Numbered from the stretch's first letter, positions 7,620-17,056 are shown. The stretch: DNA of 64,000 nucleotides from Thalassotalea sp. 42_200_T64 (GCA_002162925.1 MABC01000030.1:1-64000), one strand, 5' to 3'. The notes: generated from the sequence alone by a model not told the origin. Numbers and translations are program-made.

Positions 7620-10124
7620 ATGCCGGTTTGGATCAAACAATCACTGCGGTTATTTCGTCATGAATTAAAACGTGGTGAATTAACCATTATATGCTTTGCC
7701 ATTATTTTAGCCGTGGCCTCGGTGTTTTCATTATCTGGGTTTTCGGCACAAATTAAATCGGCGCTGATTAATGAAAGCAGTAGTTTTATTGCCTCTGACC
7801 GAGTATTGCAATCATCAAGACCGGTAGATACGGAGTTTCTCAACAAGGCAGTGCAATTACAACTGGATAATGCGCAAGTCATGTTATTTTCATCGATGGT
7901 TTTTGCTGGTGATGAAATGCAACTCGCATCTGTTAAGGCTATCAGTAATGGTTACCCTTTGCGGGGAGAGTTATTGATCAATGATCGTAATTCTTCGGCA
8001 ATTAATGCCATGCACGCACCACCTGTCGGTAGTGCTTGGGTACACTCCTCATTGCTCGATAAATTGGCGATTAAACTGGGCGACAGCATAGAGCTTGGTG
8101 CTACAACCTTTACCGTTGCCGGCACGATAAACAAAGAGCCTGATGCATCTTTTAGTGTATTTACCCAGGGGCCGAGAGTTTTTATTAATTTAAACGATGT
8201 TGAAAAAACTCAAATAGTACAACCTGGCAGCAGGCTAACGTACCGTTATTTATTTGCCGGAAGTGAGCAAGCCATTGATGAATACGAGCAGTGGGTCAAA
8301 CCGCAAGTAAATGAGACTCAGCGCTGGTACGATATCAAAAGTCAGCAAACGCCATTGGCCAATGCCTTAAACCGAGCCGAGAAATATCTGTCACTGGCAA
8401 GTATGTTGGGGATCATTTTGGCCGCGGTTGCGGTGTCTGTGGCCAGCAGACGCTATGGTCAACGTCATCAACCTATGGTGGCAGTATTTAAAGCGATGGG
8501 GGCCAACAAATCGCACATACGCAAGTTATACATGTTGCACTGGAGTAGCCTGTCAGTATTCTCTATTGTGATCGGTTTATTTCTTGGCTTTGTCTTGCAA
8601 TCCATCGGCTTAATGATGATGGCAGGCTATTTACCACAAACTTCGTCAGCATCCTCACTTTATCCAATGTTAGTTGCGGTTAGCACCGGCGTAATATGTG
8701 CGTTTGCTTTTGCCATTGCGCCAATGAAATCGTTAATCGCAACACCAGTATTAACGGTGATCCATGGCTTTAGTAAGCTGGATAGCAAAAAAGGCATCAT
8801 TGCCAATATTCCCCCGTTCATTGCGGTGTTCGCCTTGTTATTGATATTTTCACGCGATTGGATGCTGTCTTTGGCACTGATGGCAGGTGGTGGGGTGATC
8901 ATTGGTATTTTGTTGCTATTTGGCCATTTACTGGTAAATGCTGGCCGCTCGGCAGGCAGTCAGGCCGGGCAAGGGTTTCACTTGGCCATGGCGAACTTAA
9001 AACGTCGCGGCAAACAAAATAATGTACAACTGGTCAGCTTTACCATCGCAATCATGCTGTTGCTATTAATGTTGGTGGTGAGAAACGATCTCATTGATGA
9101 ATGGCAATCTCAGTTGCCTGACAACACGCCAAATCAGTTTTTAGTCAACGTAAATAAATCTCAGGTTACTGAAGTTGAACAATTTCTCAGTATTAACCAA
9201 ATGCAGGCGAGCGATCTATACCCCATTGTGCGTGGCCGCTTAACCGCCATTAATGATGAGAAGCTTGCTAAAAAGGCCAGCAAAGAAGAAACCGATAACA
9301 GCGATCAAGGCCGAGAGAGTATTGGCCGTGAGTTGAATATGACCTGGCACAGTGAATTACCGAAAGGCAATGTTGTCGTTTCCGGTCACTGGTTTGGCGC
9401 TGAAGATGGGTTGGCTCAGGTCTCCATCGAGTCTCAAATTGCCGAACGGTTAAATGTTAAAGTGGGGGATGAATTAAGTTTTCAAATTGGCAGTGAGTTA
9501 ATTCAATTGCCGGTTACCAGCATTCGCGAAGTTGACTGGCAGTCGATGCAACCAAACTTTTACATGATATTTTCTGATAACGTACTGGCCGATTTTCCGG
9601 CAACCTATATCACTTCTATTCATGTGCCAATGGATAAAAAGCGAGCGATTCAGCAATTTTTAGCACAGTACCCAACCATAAGTGTGATTGATGTCGAAGC
9701 GATGATATCTCAACTGCGCTCAGTGATTGGACAAGTATCTTTGGCTATCGAATTCATCTTGGTACTGGTAGTTATCGCTGGTTCTTTAGTGTTGGTGGCA
9801 CAAGTGCAAGCGAGCATGGAAGAGCGTGAGCGTGAACTGGCAATTTTAAGAACCTTAGGTGCCAGTGGCCGCTTATTAAAATCGGCGACGGTATTAGAGT
9901 TTGTTATTTTGGGGGCGATAGCCGGGTTTTTAGCCAGTGTGGCCATGGAAATTGCGGTATACGTGTTACAAAGCAAAGTGTTTGAAATGACCCCTTCATT
10001 GCATTTAAATTACTGGTTGCTGGGGGTAGTCTTAGGTGGTGCCTTTGTTGGCGGCGTGGGGTTATTGGCATGCTGGCGCTTGCTGAATTTATCCAGTTTG
10101 ACCTTGATCAGGCGTACCCTGTAA
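7620..10124 (+). CDS. ybbP: FtsX-family ABC permease, YbbP
   Basis: An 834-residue inner-membrane protein with a first membrane helix around residues 20-40 and a large periplasmic domain. A central bundle of helices spans about 255-470, followed by a second periplasmic region. A C-terminal FtsX domain has helices around 700-830 and the coupling-helix region ERERELAILRTLGASGRLL. Two FtsX repeats and this length match YbbP. ATG 7620 is two bases after the stop of ybbA, ruling out the longer frame from 7572. Together with YbbA it forms a putative transporter or mechanotransmission complex of unknown substrate. Confidence 0.9.
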   Translation: MPVWIKQSLRLFRHELKRGELTIICFAIILAVASVFSLSGFSAQIKSALINESSSFIASDRVLQSSRPVDTEFLNKAVQLQLDNAQVMLFSSMVFAGDEMQLASVKAISNGYPLRGELLINDRNSSAINAMHAPPVGSAWVHSSLLDKLAIKLGDSIELGATTFTVAGTINKEPDASFSVFTQGPRVFINLNDVEKTQIVQPGSRLTYRYLFAGSEQAIDEYEQWVKPQVNETQRWYDIKSQQTPLANALNRAEKYLSLASMLGIILAAVAVSVASRRYGQRHQPMVAVFKAMGANKSHIRKLYMLHWSSLSVFSIVIGLFLGFVLQSIGLMMMAGYLPQTSSASSLYPMLVAVSTGVICAFAFAIAPMKSLIATPVLTVIHGFSKLDSKKGIIANIPPFIAVFALLLIFSRDWMLSLALMAGGGVIIGILLLFGHLLVNAGRSAGSQAGQGFHLAMANLKRRGKQNNVQLVSFTIAIMLLLLMLVVRNDLIDEWQSQLPDNTPNQFLVNVNKSQVTEVEQFLSINQMQASDLYPIVRGRLTAINDEKLAKKASKEETDNSDQGRESIGRELNMTWHSELPKGNVVVSGHWFGAEDGLAQVSIESQIAERLNVKVGDELSFQIGSELIQLPVTSIREVDWQSMQPNFYMIFSDNVLADFPATYITSIHVPMDKKRAIQQFLAQYPTISVIDVEAMISQLRSVIGQVSLAIEFILVLVVIAGSLVLVAQVQASMEERERELAILRTLGASGRLLKSATVLEFVILGAIAGFLASVAMEIAVYVLQSKVFEMTPSLHLNYWLLGVVLGGAFVGGVGLLACWRLLNLSSLTLIRRTL

Positions 10125-10137
10125 GTTTATATAAACG

Positions 10138-11040
10138 TTAGCTTTTCAGTAAATGATGTAAGGCAGACTGTAAATTGGGATGGGTAAATTTAAAGTTTGC
10201 CAGGAGTAATTTCTCGGGTATGACTTTTTGACCATACAAAAATAAATCGGCCATTTCGCCAAACAAAATACGTAACACAAACGCTGGCATGGTGGCCAAA
10301 TTAGGCCGATGTAAGGTTTTTGCCAAAATTTGACAAAACTCTTGGTTGGTTACCGGTTTTGGCGCCGTTAAATTAAAATGGCCCTGACATTGTTGGTTGT
10401 TCAATAAAAAATCAATGGCATTGACCATATCCTCAATATGGATCCAGGACATAAACTGAGTTCCCGTTGAAAACCGGCCACCTAAACCAAATTTAAAAGC
10501 AGGTAACATTTTTTTTAACGCGCCTTTGTTTTTATCTAAAACAATGCCAGTTCTTAATATACATACGCGGGTTTTGTGTTGGCAAAGTAGCGATTTTTCT
10601 TCCCACACTTTGCAAATTTTATGGCTAAATTCAGGATAGACATCAGTCCATTGTTCGGTAATGGTTTCGTTACCTTGTCGACCATAAAAACCGACGGCAG
10701 AGCCTGAAATAAACGCGTTGGGCGGGGTGGTTGAATCGTTGATTAATTTACTCAATTGATTGGTTAAATTCCAGCGACTGTGACAAATGTTATGTTTTTG
10801 CTTCTGGCTCCAACGTTTTTCGGCTATGGGTTCACCGGCAAGATTAATTACCGCCTGGTAGTCATCGAGATTTTTTAAAGAGTTTAAAGATGAAATAACA
10901 TTGACCTTAGCATCATTGCCAAAACGAGACGTTAAATCGCCAGTCTGACGACTAAGCACGTCAAACTGATATTTTGAGCTAAATTTGTTAATGAAGGTCG
11001 AGCCTATCAGGCCGGTGCCTCCAGTCATTAATATTTTCAT
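10138..11040 (-). CDS. yfcH: TIGR01777 family SDR-like epimerase, YfcH type
   Basis: A 300-residue Rossmann-fold protein of the extended SDR superfamily. The dinucleotide site MTGGTGLIGSTF is at the N-terminus and ISGSAVGFYG carries the Tyr region. The C-terminal half has LTAPKPVTNQEFCQILAKTL and PEKLLLANFKF, typical of DUF1731 in TIGR01777 proteins (yfcH in E. coli, SulA-like nucleotide epimerases). Its substrate is unknown. It is convergent with ybbP with only 13 bp between stops, and no partner gene follows in the same direction. Confidence 0.88.
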   Translation of the reverse strand: MKILMTGGTGLIGSTFINKFSSKYQFDVLSRQTGDLTSRFGNDAKVNVISSLNSLKNLDDYQAVINLAGEPIAEKRWSQKQKHNICHSRWNLTNQLSKLINDSTTPPNAFISGSAVGFYGRQGNETITEQWTDVYPEFSHKICKVWEEKSLLCQHKTRVCILRTGIVLDKNKGALKKMLPAFKFGLGGRFSTGTQFMSWIHIEDMVNAIDFLLNNQQCQGHFNLTAPKPVTNQEFCQILAKTLHRPNLATMPAFVLRILFGEMADLFLYGQKVIPEKLLLANFKFTHPNLQSALHHLLKS

Positions 11041-11091
11041 GCTGAAGTCGCTTAGCTAACAAGTTAATGGTTACTGTTAATTTTAGCTGAA

Positions 11092-11149
11092 ATATACCCG
11101 TTCCACTTCAACATGCTGAAATCTGCATTTTGAGGTGGAACGGGTATAT
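11092..11149. repeat. 20-bp inverted repeat, ATACCCG family
   Basis: Arms 11092-11111 and 11130-11149 match at 19 of 20 positions (core ACCCGTTCCACTTCAA with its complement) across an 18-base loop. It sits between the divergent yfcH-like and AI-2E transporter genes and looks like a dispersed palindromic element rather than a gene-specific operator. Confidence 0.75.
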
Positions 11150-11220
11150 ACAGGCGCAACGGGTGTTATTTCGGGATAATTTTGTTACTGTAGCTTTAAT
11201 AAAAAATAAAGAGTTTTCTC

Positions 11221-12321
11221 ATGGACTTAGCAGTAAAACATAGCGGAATTGTTAAAGTATTAATTATTTTAGCCTCTCTGGTTATCATCATGGCGGGGAT
11301 CAAAACTGCCAGTAATCTATTGATCCCCTTTTTACTCTCATTGTTTATCGCCATTATCTGCAATCCGTTAATCAATAAAGCGGCAGAGTATAAAGTGCCT
11401 AAAATTATCGCGGTAATTCTGGTTATCGGGTTATTCGTGGTGATAGGCATGTCTCTGGCTTCATTAATTGGCAACTCCTTAACCGAATTATCAACTCTGA
11501 TGCCAGAATATAAGGCACAACTGACGAAAGGTTTCGCCGGGCTTATCGACAGGTTGGCCGATCACAACATTAAGGTAGATTCAAAAATATTGATGCAATA
11601 TTTAGATCCTGCTGCGGCAATGGGTTTTGCCACCGATATGTTATCGAGCTTTGGTAATATTATGGCGAATCTGTTTTTGATCTTGATCACTGTGGTGTTC
11701 ATGTTATTTGAAGCATCCAGTATTCCGGCTAAGTTGCATTTAGCCTTGAAAGATCCACAAATGAAAATGCAACAAATTGATAAATTTCTAAGTTCGGTAA
11801 ATAAATACATTGCGATCAAAACCTGGGTCAGTATTGCCACCGGTTGTTTAGTCAGTTTAATGTTGTGGATCATCGGCCTAGACTTCTTTTTGCTGTGGGG
11901 CGTTTTAGCTTTTTTACTCAATTACATCCCTAACATAGGTTCGATCATTGCTGCGGTACCGGCAGTATTATTGGCGTTGCTTCAGCTTAACCCTGCCGCT
12001 GCTTTGGCAATTGCGGGCGGTTTTATGCTGATTAATACTGTGATGGGCAACGTGGTTGAACCTCGATATTTAGGCAAAGGCTTAGGTCTATCAACCTTAG
12101 TCGTGTTTTTATCTTTGATATTTTGGGGCTGGTTATTGGGTACTGTCGGCATGCTGTTATCGGTACCGCTTACCATGATCATCAAAATAGCTCTGGAAAG
12201 CTCAGCAGAGGCAAAATGGTTCTCTATTATGCTCGGGGATGAGTCTGAGACAGAAGAGATAATTAAACAGCAACAGGCTCAAGCGAAATTGCAAGAAGAG
12301 CAATCAATTGCGAAAAATTAA
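11221..12321 (+). CDS. AI-2E family transporter, PerM/YdiK type
   Basis: A 366-residue integral membrane protein of the AI-2 exporter superfamily (UPF0118). It has hydrophobic segments near residues 12-50, 60-85, 140-165 and 205-330, including the family-typical FLLNYIPNIGSIIAAVPAVLLALLQ region and GNVVEPRYLGKGLGLSTLVV (given here as separate conserved motifs). The C-terminus is a charged cytoplasmic tail rich in Glu and Gln. Members include exporters of autoinducer 2 and Na+/H+ antiporters; substrate here is unknown. The start follows AAAGAG by a short spacer. A 58-residue membrane protein follows 36 bp later, likely in the same transcript. Confidence 0.88.
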   Translation: MDLAVKHSGIVKVLIILASLVIIMAGIKTASNLLIPFLLSLFIAIICNPLINKAAEYKVPKIIAVILVIGLFVVIGMSLASLIGNSLTELSTLMPEYKAQLTKGFAGLIDRLADHNIKVDSKILMQYLDPAAAMGFATDMLSSFGNIMANLFLILITVVFMLFEASSIPAKLHLALKDPQMKMQQIDKFLSSVNKYIAIKTWVSIATGCLVSLMLWIIGLDFFLLWGVLAFLLNYIPNIGSIIAAVPAVLLALLQLNPAAALAIAGGFMLINTVMGNVVEPRYLGKGLGLSTLVVFLSLIFWGWLLGTVGMLLSVPLTMIIKIALESSAEAKWFSIMLGDESETEEIIKQQQAQAKLQEEQSIAKN

Positions 12322-12357
12322 TAGCAATTGTTATAAGATAACCATTAAGGAGTTACA

Positions 12358-12534
12358 GTGGGCATAGCTTTTTTATTGGCAATTAACATTGTCTGTATAT
12401 TCATTTGTTATTTTTTTGCCAAATGGCGCAAGGCAAATGCCGTGTATTGGGCAATTATGGGCGCTTTGATAGGACCTCTCGCATTGCCGTTTATATTATT
12501 TGCTAAACCGAAGGATGAAAACCGCGCCGAGTAA
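12358..12534 (+). CDS. Small membrane protein, 58 aa
   Basis: GTG 12358 follows a strong AAGGAG ribosome site with about 6 bp spacing. The product has two hydrophobic segments (around GIAFLLAINIVCIFICYFF and WAIMGALIGPLALPFILF) separated by a basic turn AKWRKANA and ends in a charged KPKDENRAE tail. This is a likely two-helix inner-membrane hairpin, N-terminus out, but no family is recognised. It lies directly after the AI-2E transporter gene and before a bidirectional terminator, so it may be a small partner of that transporter (inference). Confidence 0.7.
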   Translation: MGIAFLLAINIVCIFICYFFAKWRKANAVYWAIMGALIGPLALPFILFAKPKDENRAE

Positions 12535-12557
12535 GCAGTTATTTATCTTATATGACA

Positions 12558-12590
12558 AAAGGGGTAATAGTGATTAGCTATTACCCCTTT
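12558..12590. terminator. Bidirectional terminator
   Basis: A perfect 13-bp stem AAAGGGGTAATAG/CTATTACCCCTTT with a 7-base loop has A-rich and T-rich flanks. It separates the converging AI-2E transporter operon and yciI and can end both transcripts. Confidence 0.8.
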
Positions 12591-12624
12591 AAATTTATAC
12601 TTACTTATCCTAAGCTCAGGTTAC

Positions 12625-12927
12625 CTAAGCAGGTAATACCTTTTTGTAAGGCTTCACCGTCACTTTTTCATATACCCCTGCTGCAATATACGGGTCGGCG
12701 TCCGCCCAGGCTTGCGCATCTTCTAAGCTGTTAAACTCAAGCACAAGTAAAGAGCCGGTAAAGCCTGATGAACCAGGGTCTTCGCTGTCAATGGCAGGGC
12801 ATGGTCCGGCAATAATTAACCGACCCTGGTTTTGCATCTCTTTTAAACGGGCGATGTGTTGCTCGCGCACGCTTAAGCGTTTTTCTAATGAATTAGGTAC
12901 ATCTTCGCTGTAAATTAGGTATAGCAT
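12625..12927 (-). CDS. yciI: YciI family protein
   Basis: A 100-residue dimeric ferredoxin-like fold protein of the YciI/YCII family. Conserved features are [10 protein letters not shown] at the start, the [22 protein letters not shown] helix-strand unit (His and Gly near the putative active site) and the [20 protein letters not shown] segment with the family Asp. The biochemical role is unknown, though fused relatives have dehydrochlorinase-like activity. It lies 15 bp downstream of yciB in the same orientation, matching the enterobacterial yciB-yciI neighbourhood. Confidence 0.92.
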   Translation of the reverse strand: MLYLIYSEDVPNSLEKRLSVREQHIARLKEMQNQGRLIIAGPCPAIDSEDPGSSGFTGSLLVLEFNSLEDAQAWADADPYIAAGVYEKVTVKPYKKVLPA

Positions 12928-12942
12928 ATTGGTATTTCTCAG

Positions 12943-13524
12943 TTATTTTTCAATTTCTTTCGTGGTTTCAACGCTCAGCTTTTCAGCATTATCTTCTTCC
13001 TGAGGAATGTGTTTGTATATGCTCATGATCGAGACGATAGCAAAAACAAAGGTTAACCCGGTCAAGCCAAAGACTTTGAAATTAACCCAGGTTTCTTGTT
13101 CAAAATTAAAGGCAACATACAAGTTTAATCCGGCACAAACTAAGAAAAATCCCACCCAGGATAAATTAAACTTGGCCCAAACCGCTTCTGGCATTTGAAT
13201 TTGTTCACCCATAAAACTTTTCAACAAATTCTTTTTAAAACCGTAATGGCTTACTAACAGCGCTAACGCAAAAAATACGTTAATGATTGAGACCTTCCAT
13301 TTAATAAAGGTATCGTCGTGGAAGAAGATGGTTAACCCACCAAACACCGCAATTAAGCCAAAGAACACCCATTGGCGAGTAGGGATGCTTTTACCTTGCA
13401 GTTTTAGCACAATTAAGTGCAGGGCAGAGGTGGCAATTAATGCGCCGGTGGCAATAAAAATATCAAAAAATTTGTATACAACGAAAAATACGACTAATGG
13501 GATGTATTCTAAAAAAGCGGCCAT
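12943..13524 (-). CDS. yciB: Inner-membrane septation/intracellular spread protein YciB
   Basis: A 193-residue protein with five hydrophobic segments from FLEYIPLVVFFVVYKFFDIF to FGLTGLTFVFAIVSIM. It has family signatures PTRQWVFFGLIAVFGG, FHDDTFIKWKVSIIN and the NLYVAF stretch. YciB (formerly IspZ) affects envelope integrity and cell division in E. coli and interacts with elongation and division proteins. The charged C-terminal extension (PQEEDNAEKLSVETTKE) is longer than the core. It heads the yciB-yciI pair. Confidence 0.92.
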   Translation of the reverse strand: MAAFLEYIPLVVFFVVYKFFDIFIATGALIATSALHLIVLKLQGKSIPTRQWVFFGLIAVFGGLTIFFHDDTFIKWKVSIINVFFALALLVSHYGFKKNLLKSFMGEQIQMPEAVWAKFNLSWVGFFLVCAGLNLYVAFNFEQETWVNFKVFGLTGLTFVFAIVSIMSIYKHIPQEEDNAEKLSVETTKEIEK

Positions 13525-13759
13525 AATGGATAACTATACTCTAACTAAGATAAAAATTAATTACCTCATTCTAACCAATGTCAATCCGCCATGCTAGCGA
13601 AAGCCTGTAAGTTTTTGTTGCCAAGTAGTCTAAAAACGGGAAAAACACGGAATAAGCAGCACTTGCTCAATACTCCTCTTTTTCCGATTTCCGGCGTTAA
13701 CAGAATTTACGCCAACCATGGCAATTCATCTGTGAATCAAATCAAAGGTCAATAGCAGG

Positions 13760-14416
13760 CTATTGGCAATGAGTTAATAAATGCTTATCAATGCGGCCAC
13801 TTTTGGTGGACTCAACTTTGTTTTGGTGTTTAATTTTGTTCCAGGCGGTGACTTTGCCGCCGATGTTTATCTTGGCAAAATCGCTAATCGCGGCTTCCAG
13901 GTTTAAAAATGTTAATAGTTTTTGATAACTGCCTTGCCCGGCAATATTGAGCATTAATAAATCAGATGCTCGATCACTAAAATGCCTCAATACTTTGCTT
14001 TTATGTTGAAAATAACAACGTTCAAGGAAGCTGTCCTGATCAATGTTCTGCTCAATAAAGGGGGAAAAAATCTCAGAGTAACAGTGTCTTATAATCGGGT
14101 TGTAGCCGCCATCACTGCGGGTAACATTGGTGTGCATGCGCAATAATAATTGTTTTATCGAAGGCAGCCAGGAAGACATCTCACGCTCAAGGTAAATGAA
14201 CTTAGCACCGGGAAAGTGCTTATCTAAATCAACAAAATTGTAAAATACCGGGGTGTCGGCAATCACTTGTGCCTCAACTAAACACTTTTCGGTATAGCAG
14301 GTATGCGCAACTTTAAAGCCGAGATCAAGCATTGCCACGCAAATGCTAGTGGTAGCAGTGCGTGGCAAGCCAATGATAAAAATTTTATTGTGCTCGGTTA
14401 GAGGATTTTCACTCAT
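13760..14416 (-). CDS. Sulfotransferase family protein
   Basis: A 218-residue protein of the Sulfotransfer_4 type (P-loop NAD-dependent-epimerase-neighbour type often found in marine bacteria). The PAPS 5'-phosphosulfate loop is IIGLPRTATTS at residues 13-23. KFIYLEREMSSWLPSI contains the typical 3'-phosphate-binding Arg/Ser segment. The acceptor is unknown. It starts 17 bp after the M24 peptidase stop and is read in the same direction, suggesting co-transcription. Length is at the short end for the family but the fold appears complete. Confidence 0.8.
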   Translation of the reverse strand: MSENPLTEHNKIFIIGLPRTATTSICVAMLDLGFKVAHTCYTEKCLVEAQVIADTPVFYNFVDLDKHFPGAKFIYLEREMSSWLPSIKQLLLRMHTNVTRSDGGYNPIIRHCYSEIFSPFIEQNIDQDSFLERCYFQHKSKVLRHFSDRASDLLMLNIAGQGSYQKLLTFLNLEAAISDFAKINIGGKVTAWNKIKHQNKVESTKSGRIDKHLLTHCQ

Positions 14417-14433
14417 CTGGTTATAGATACCAA

Positions 14434-15657
14434 TTAAGCGTTGTAACCAAACGGATCATCTATCGAATGTGCTGGTTTGGTGAACCATACAGGACCATTT
14501 TCGCTCAGGTAAAAATGATCTTCATGACGTATACCAAATTCACCCGGAATACAGATCATTGGCTCGTTAGAAAAGCACATGCCAACTTTTAGTTCGGTAG
14601 TATCGTTTAATACCAAATATGGCCATTCATGAATGTCTAAACCAATACCGTGGCCAGTACGATGCGGCAGGCCTGGAATATCATAATCAGGACCAAAACC
14701 AACGGTGGCCAAATAGTCACGCGCTGCCTGGTCTACATTGGCGCAAGGTTGGCCAAGTTGTGCGGCTTCAAAGGCGAAACTTTGTGCTTCTTTCTCATTA
14801 TTCCATACTTGCGTTTGACGCTCTGTGGCGGTACCGTAAACATAAGTACGGGTGATGTCTGAGTTATAACCTTCTAACTGACAACCAGTATCAATAAGCA
14901 CAACATCATTTAATTCAAGCGCTTTCGGGCTGGCTACACCATGCGGGTAAGCCGAATCTTCACCAAACAAGACAATACAGAAATAAGAACCTGCTGGCGC
15001 ACCTACGCATTTATGCGCTTCATTGATAAATGCCTCTACTTCTTTGGTGCTAATGCCTTCGCATAAGATGCGAGCTGCGGCTTTATGAACTTCTAAGGTC
15101 ATATTTTTGGCGCGTTGTAACAAGGCAATTTCGTTCGCCGATTTACACATTCTACAACCGGCAGTAATGGCTTTTGCATCCACTAAATTTAACTGCACAC
15201 TGGCCTTATGAATGCCGTTTGCGATAAAAAATGCCGTTGATTCGTCAATGGCAACATCGCCATGTTTAATGCCTAAGGCACGTAAACTGTCAACAAACAC
15301 TCGATACGGACTCACGTGCTCATGCCAGCTGTTTACTTTGCCTTTTACCACCATAAATTGTTCAAGAGTACTAATTTCAAAGTGCGGGGCAATGTATTCA
15401 ATTTCGCCAACCGCTGGAATAATAGCTCCAACCATACGCTCAGACGCGTACCAACGGGTACCGGTAAAGTAATAAAGGTTGGTTCCGGCATTAATGTAAG
15501 TGGCAGCAATGTTGTGCTGTTGCATCAATTGTTGCGCTTTGGCAATGCGCTGTTGGTATTCTGCTAAAGTAATGGGTTGAACATCAGCAGCCATATTCGT
15601 TAATTTTGCTAATTCGTCGGCAACATTAGAGCCACCAATACCGTTATTGTTTATCAT
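14434..15657 (-). CDS. M24 family metallopeptidase (Xaa-Pro peptidase-like)
   Basis: A 407-residue pita-bread peptidase. The N-terminal creatinase-like domain (residues 25-170) precedes the catalytic domain with the five metal ligands. These are Asp in LIDTGCQL, Asp in YNSDITRTYV, His in HRTGHGIGLDIHEWPY, Glu in SNEPMICIPGEFG and Glu in IRHEDHF. It probably removes N-terminal residues ahead of proline using two divalent ions in the cytoplasm. The start at 15657 is the most upstream; an internal ATG at residue 22 is an alternative because the first 20 residues are low complexity. A sulfotransferase gene follows. Confidence 0.88.
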   Translation of the reverse strand: MINNNGIGGSNVADELAKLTNMAADVQPITLAEYQQRIAKAQQLMQQHNIAATYINAGTNLYYFTGTRWYASERMVGAIIPAVGEIEYIAPHFEISTLEQFMVVKGKVNSWHEHVSPYRVFVDSLRALGIKHGDVAIDESTAFFIANGIHKASVQLNLVDAKAITAGCRMCKSANEIALLQRAKNMTLEVHKAAARILCEGISTKEVEAFINEAHKCVGAPAGSYFCIVLFGEDSAYPHGVASPKALELNDVVLIDTGCQLEGYNSDITRTYVYGTATERQTQVWNNEKEAQSFAFEAAQLGQPCANVDQAARDYLATVGFGPDYDIPGLPHRTGHGIGLDIHEWPYLVLNDTTELKVGMCFSNEPMICIPGEFGIRHEDHFYLSENGPVWFTKPAHSIDDPFGYNA

Positions 15658-16007
15658 CGAATCTGTCCAAAGTTAATTTATGTCATTAAGAATGAATGTA
15701 GTGCGAGTATATGGCATTAATCTAAGAAAAACTAACATTTGAATAGCCTATGCCAGGTTGTTTTTCATAAAACCTTGATAACAATCAACTCAAGGCTAAA
15801 CATTACTTAAACTCGCTGCTGAATAGTTAAGCGTTTAAGTGATGAAACCGTAACGCCGATCACCTGAAAGTTTGACATTGTAAAAGCCAACGTTCAACTA
15901 TTGTTACAATATAGAGAATTTTTTAATGGAAAGAAGTTGCTTTTTTTTCATTAGAAAACATATAATCGCAATACAACAGCTAATTAGGCATTGTTTAAAA
16001 CCATTAC
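15658..16007. other. Divergent promoter interval between M24 peptidase and copper operon
   Basis: No gene is seen. It contains a good sigma70-type promoter for the copper operon at 15937-15966 and must also hold the promoter of the peptidase gene. Confidence 0.6.
15937..15966 (+). promoter_or_regulatory. Candidate promoter of the copper/silver export operon
   Basis: TTGCTT at 15937-15942 and a consensus TATAAT at 15961-15966 are separated by 18 bp, ending about 40 bp before the first operon start codon. The longer spacer would suit a metal-responsive activator, but no clear operator dyad was found and no regulator gene is adjacent. Confidence 0.5.
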
Positions 16008-16388
16008 ATGAACAATCTAAAACTTTTTGCCATGATCTTTTCATTACTGACTTTCTTAAGTCAGGCGATGGCGAGTGGGCAAAATTGTGAAATGATGGCG
16101 AACAACATGGCTAATACTCATATCATGGCTGATATGGACCACAGTTTGATGGCTATGGACCAAGGTTTGATGATTGATACCATGAACCAGATGAACGATA
16201 GCAGCACTGAAGGTTGTTGTGATGCTGATTGTTTATGCGTTATGGGTGCTTGTTCATTTACTGTGATTGTTGAAGATGACATCAGCAGTAATTTGCAATT
16301 TGATGCCAGTGTAAAAATCCCCCTGCAAAATTTATTATTGAATAATCTGTATTCAAAATCCCTCTATCGTCCACCCATTCTTAGTTAA
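16008..16388 (+). CDS. Met- and Cys-rich periplasmic protein heading the copper operon
   Basis: A 126-residue secreted protein with signal peptide MNNLKLFAMIFSLLTFLSQAMA. The mature part is rich in Met and His (MADMDHSLMAMDQGLM) and carries a Cys cluster GCCDADCLCVMGAC. Such composition suits Cu(I)/Ag(I) binding and is reminiscent of CopL-type leader proteins of copper operons. The family assignment is tentative. It is the first gene after a strong promoter and precedes DUF411, CusC-, CusB- and CusA-like genes, which supports a metal-binding or sensing role. Confidence 0.65.
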   Translation: MNNLKLFAMIFSLLTFLSQAMASGQNCEMMANNMANTHIMADMDHSLMAMDQGLMIDTMNQMNDSSTEGCCDADCLCVMGACSFTVIVEDDISSNLQFDASVKIPLQNLLLNNLYSKSLYRPPILS

Positions 16389-16534
16389 TACAGCATAATT
16401 GCGTCTATAAATTGGCTCATACCAATTTTCCCCTAGCGCTCAGCGAGGAATACTTCCTCATATTTACGCCAAAAACTTCAATCGCGACAACCCGCAATTT
16501 GATTTGGCATATTAACTAAATTTATGGTTTTAAC

Positions 16535-17056
16535 ATGTTTAATTTTTCTCGTTCTGCTAACTCTGTAGCAGCATTTATTTTTATGTCTTTGTTAGCTGCG
16601 TGTTCTGATGTCAACAATGCCGATGCTCAAGCTACAGTTAAACCACAGGCATCACCAGCAATTACTTTAAACGTGTACAAGTCGCCAACCTGCGGCTGTT
16701 GTTCAAAATGGATAGATCATATCGAACAACATGGCTTGCAATCAACAGCGCATGACACCCAGCAGTTAAGCGTATTAAAAGGTAAGTATAAAATTCCACA
16801 CAATGCTCGTTCATGCCACACTGCGGTGTCAAAAGACGGTTATGTGTTTGAAGGGCATGTTCCGGCAAAATTTATCTTACAATTTCTTGAAAATCCGCCA
16901 GCTGGTGCCATTGGCTTAACCGTTCCAGCAATGCCCTTAGGCAGCCCAGGTATGGAAGTTGACGATAAATTCATGCCATATCAAATTATCTTGCTCAGCC
17001 ACAATGGCCAGCATCAGGTTTACCAAATGGTAAATAGTTATGAGGAGCAATTCTAA
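16535..17056 (+). CDS. DUF411 domain lipoprotein, metal-binding
   Basis: A 173-residue protein. Its N-terminal hydrophobic segment ends in lipobox LLAAC, so it is probably membrane-anchored in the periplasm. The DUF411 domain follows with VYKSPTCGCCSKWIDHIEQ (CxCC site), RSCHTAV and EGHVPAKFI. The stretch MPLGSPGMEV adds Met residues. DUF411 proteins commonly occur in copper-resistance loci and are thought to bind Cu. Its TAA overlaps the ATG of the next gene by one base (17056), showing translational coupling with the outer-membrane channel. Confidence 0.85.
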   Translation: MFNFSRSANSVAAFIFMSLLAACSDVNNADAQATVKPQASPAITLNVYKSPTCGCCSKWIDHIEQHGLQSTAHDTQQLSVLKGKYKIPHNARSCHTAVSKDGYVFEGHVPAKFILQFLENPPAGAIGLTVPAMPLGSPGMEVDDKFMPYQIILLSHNGQHQVYQMVNSYEEQF

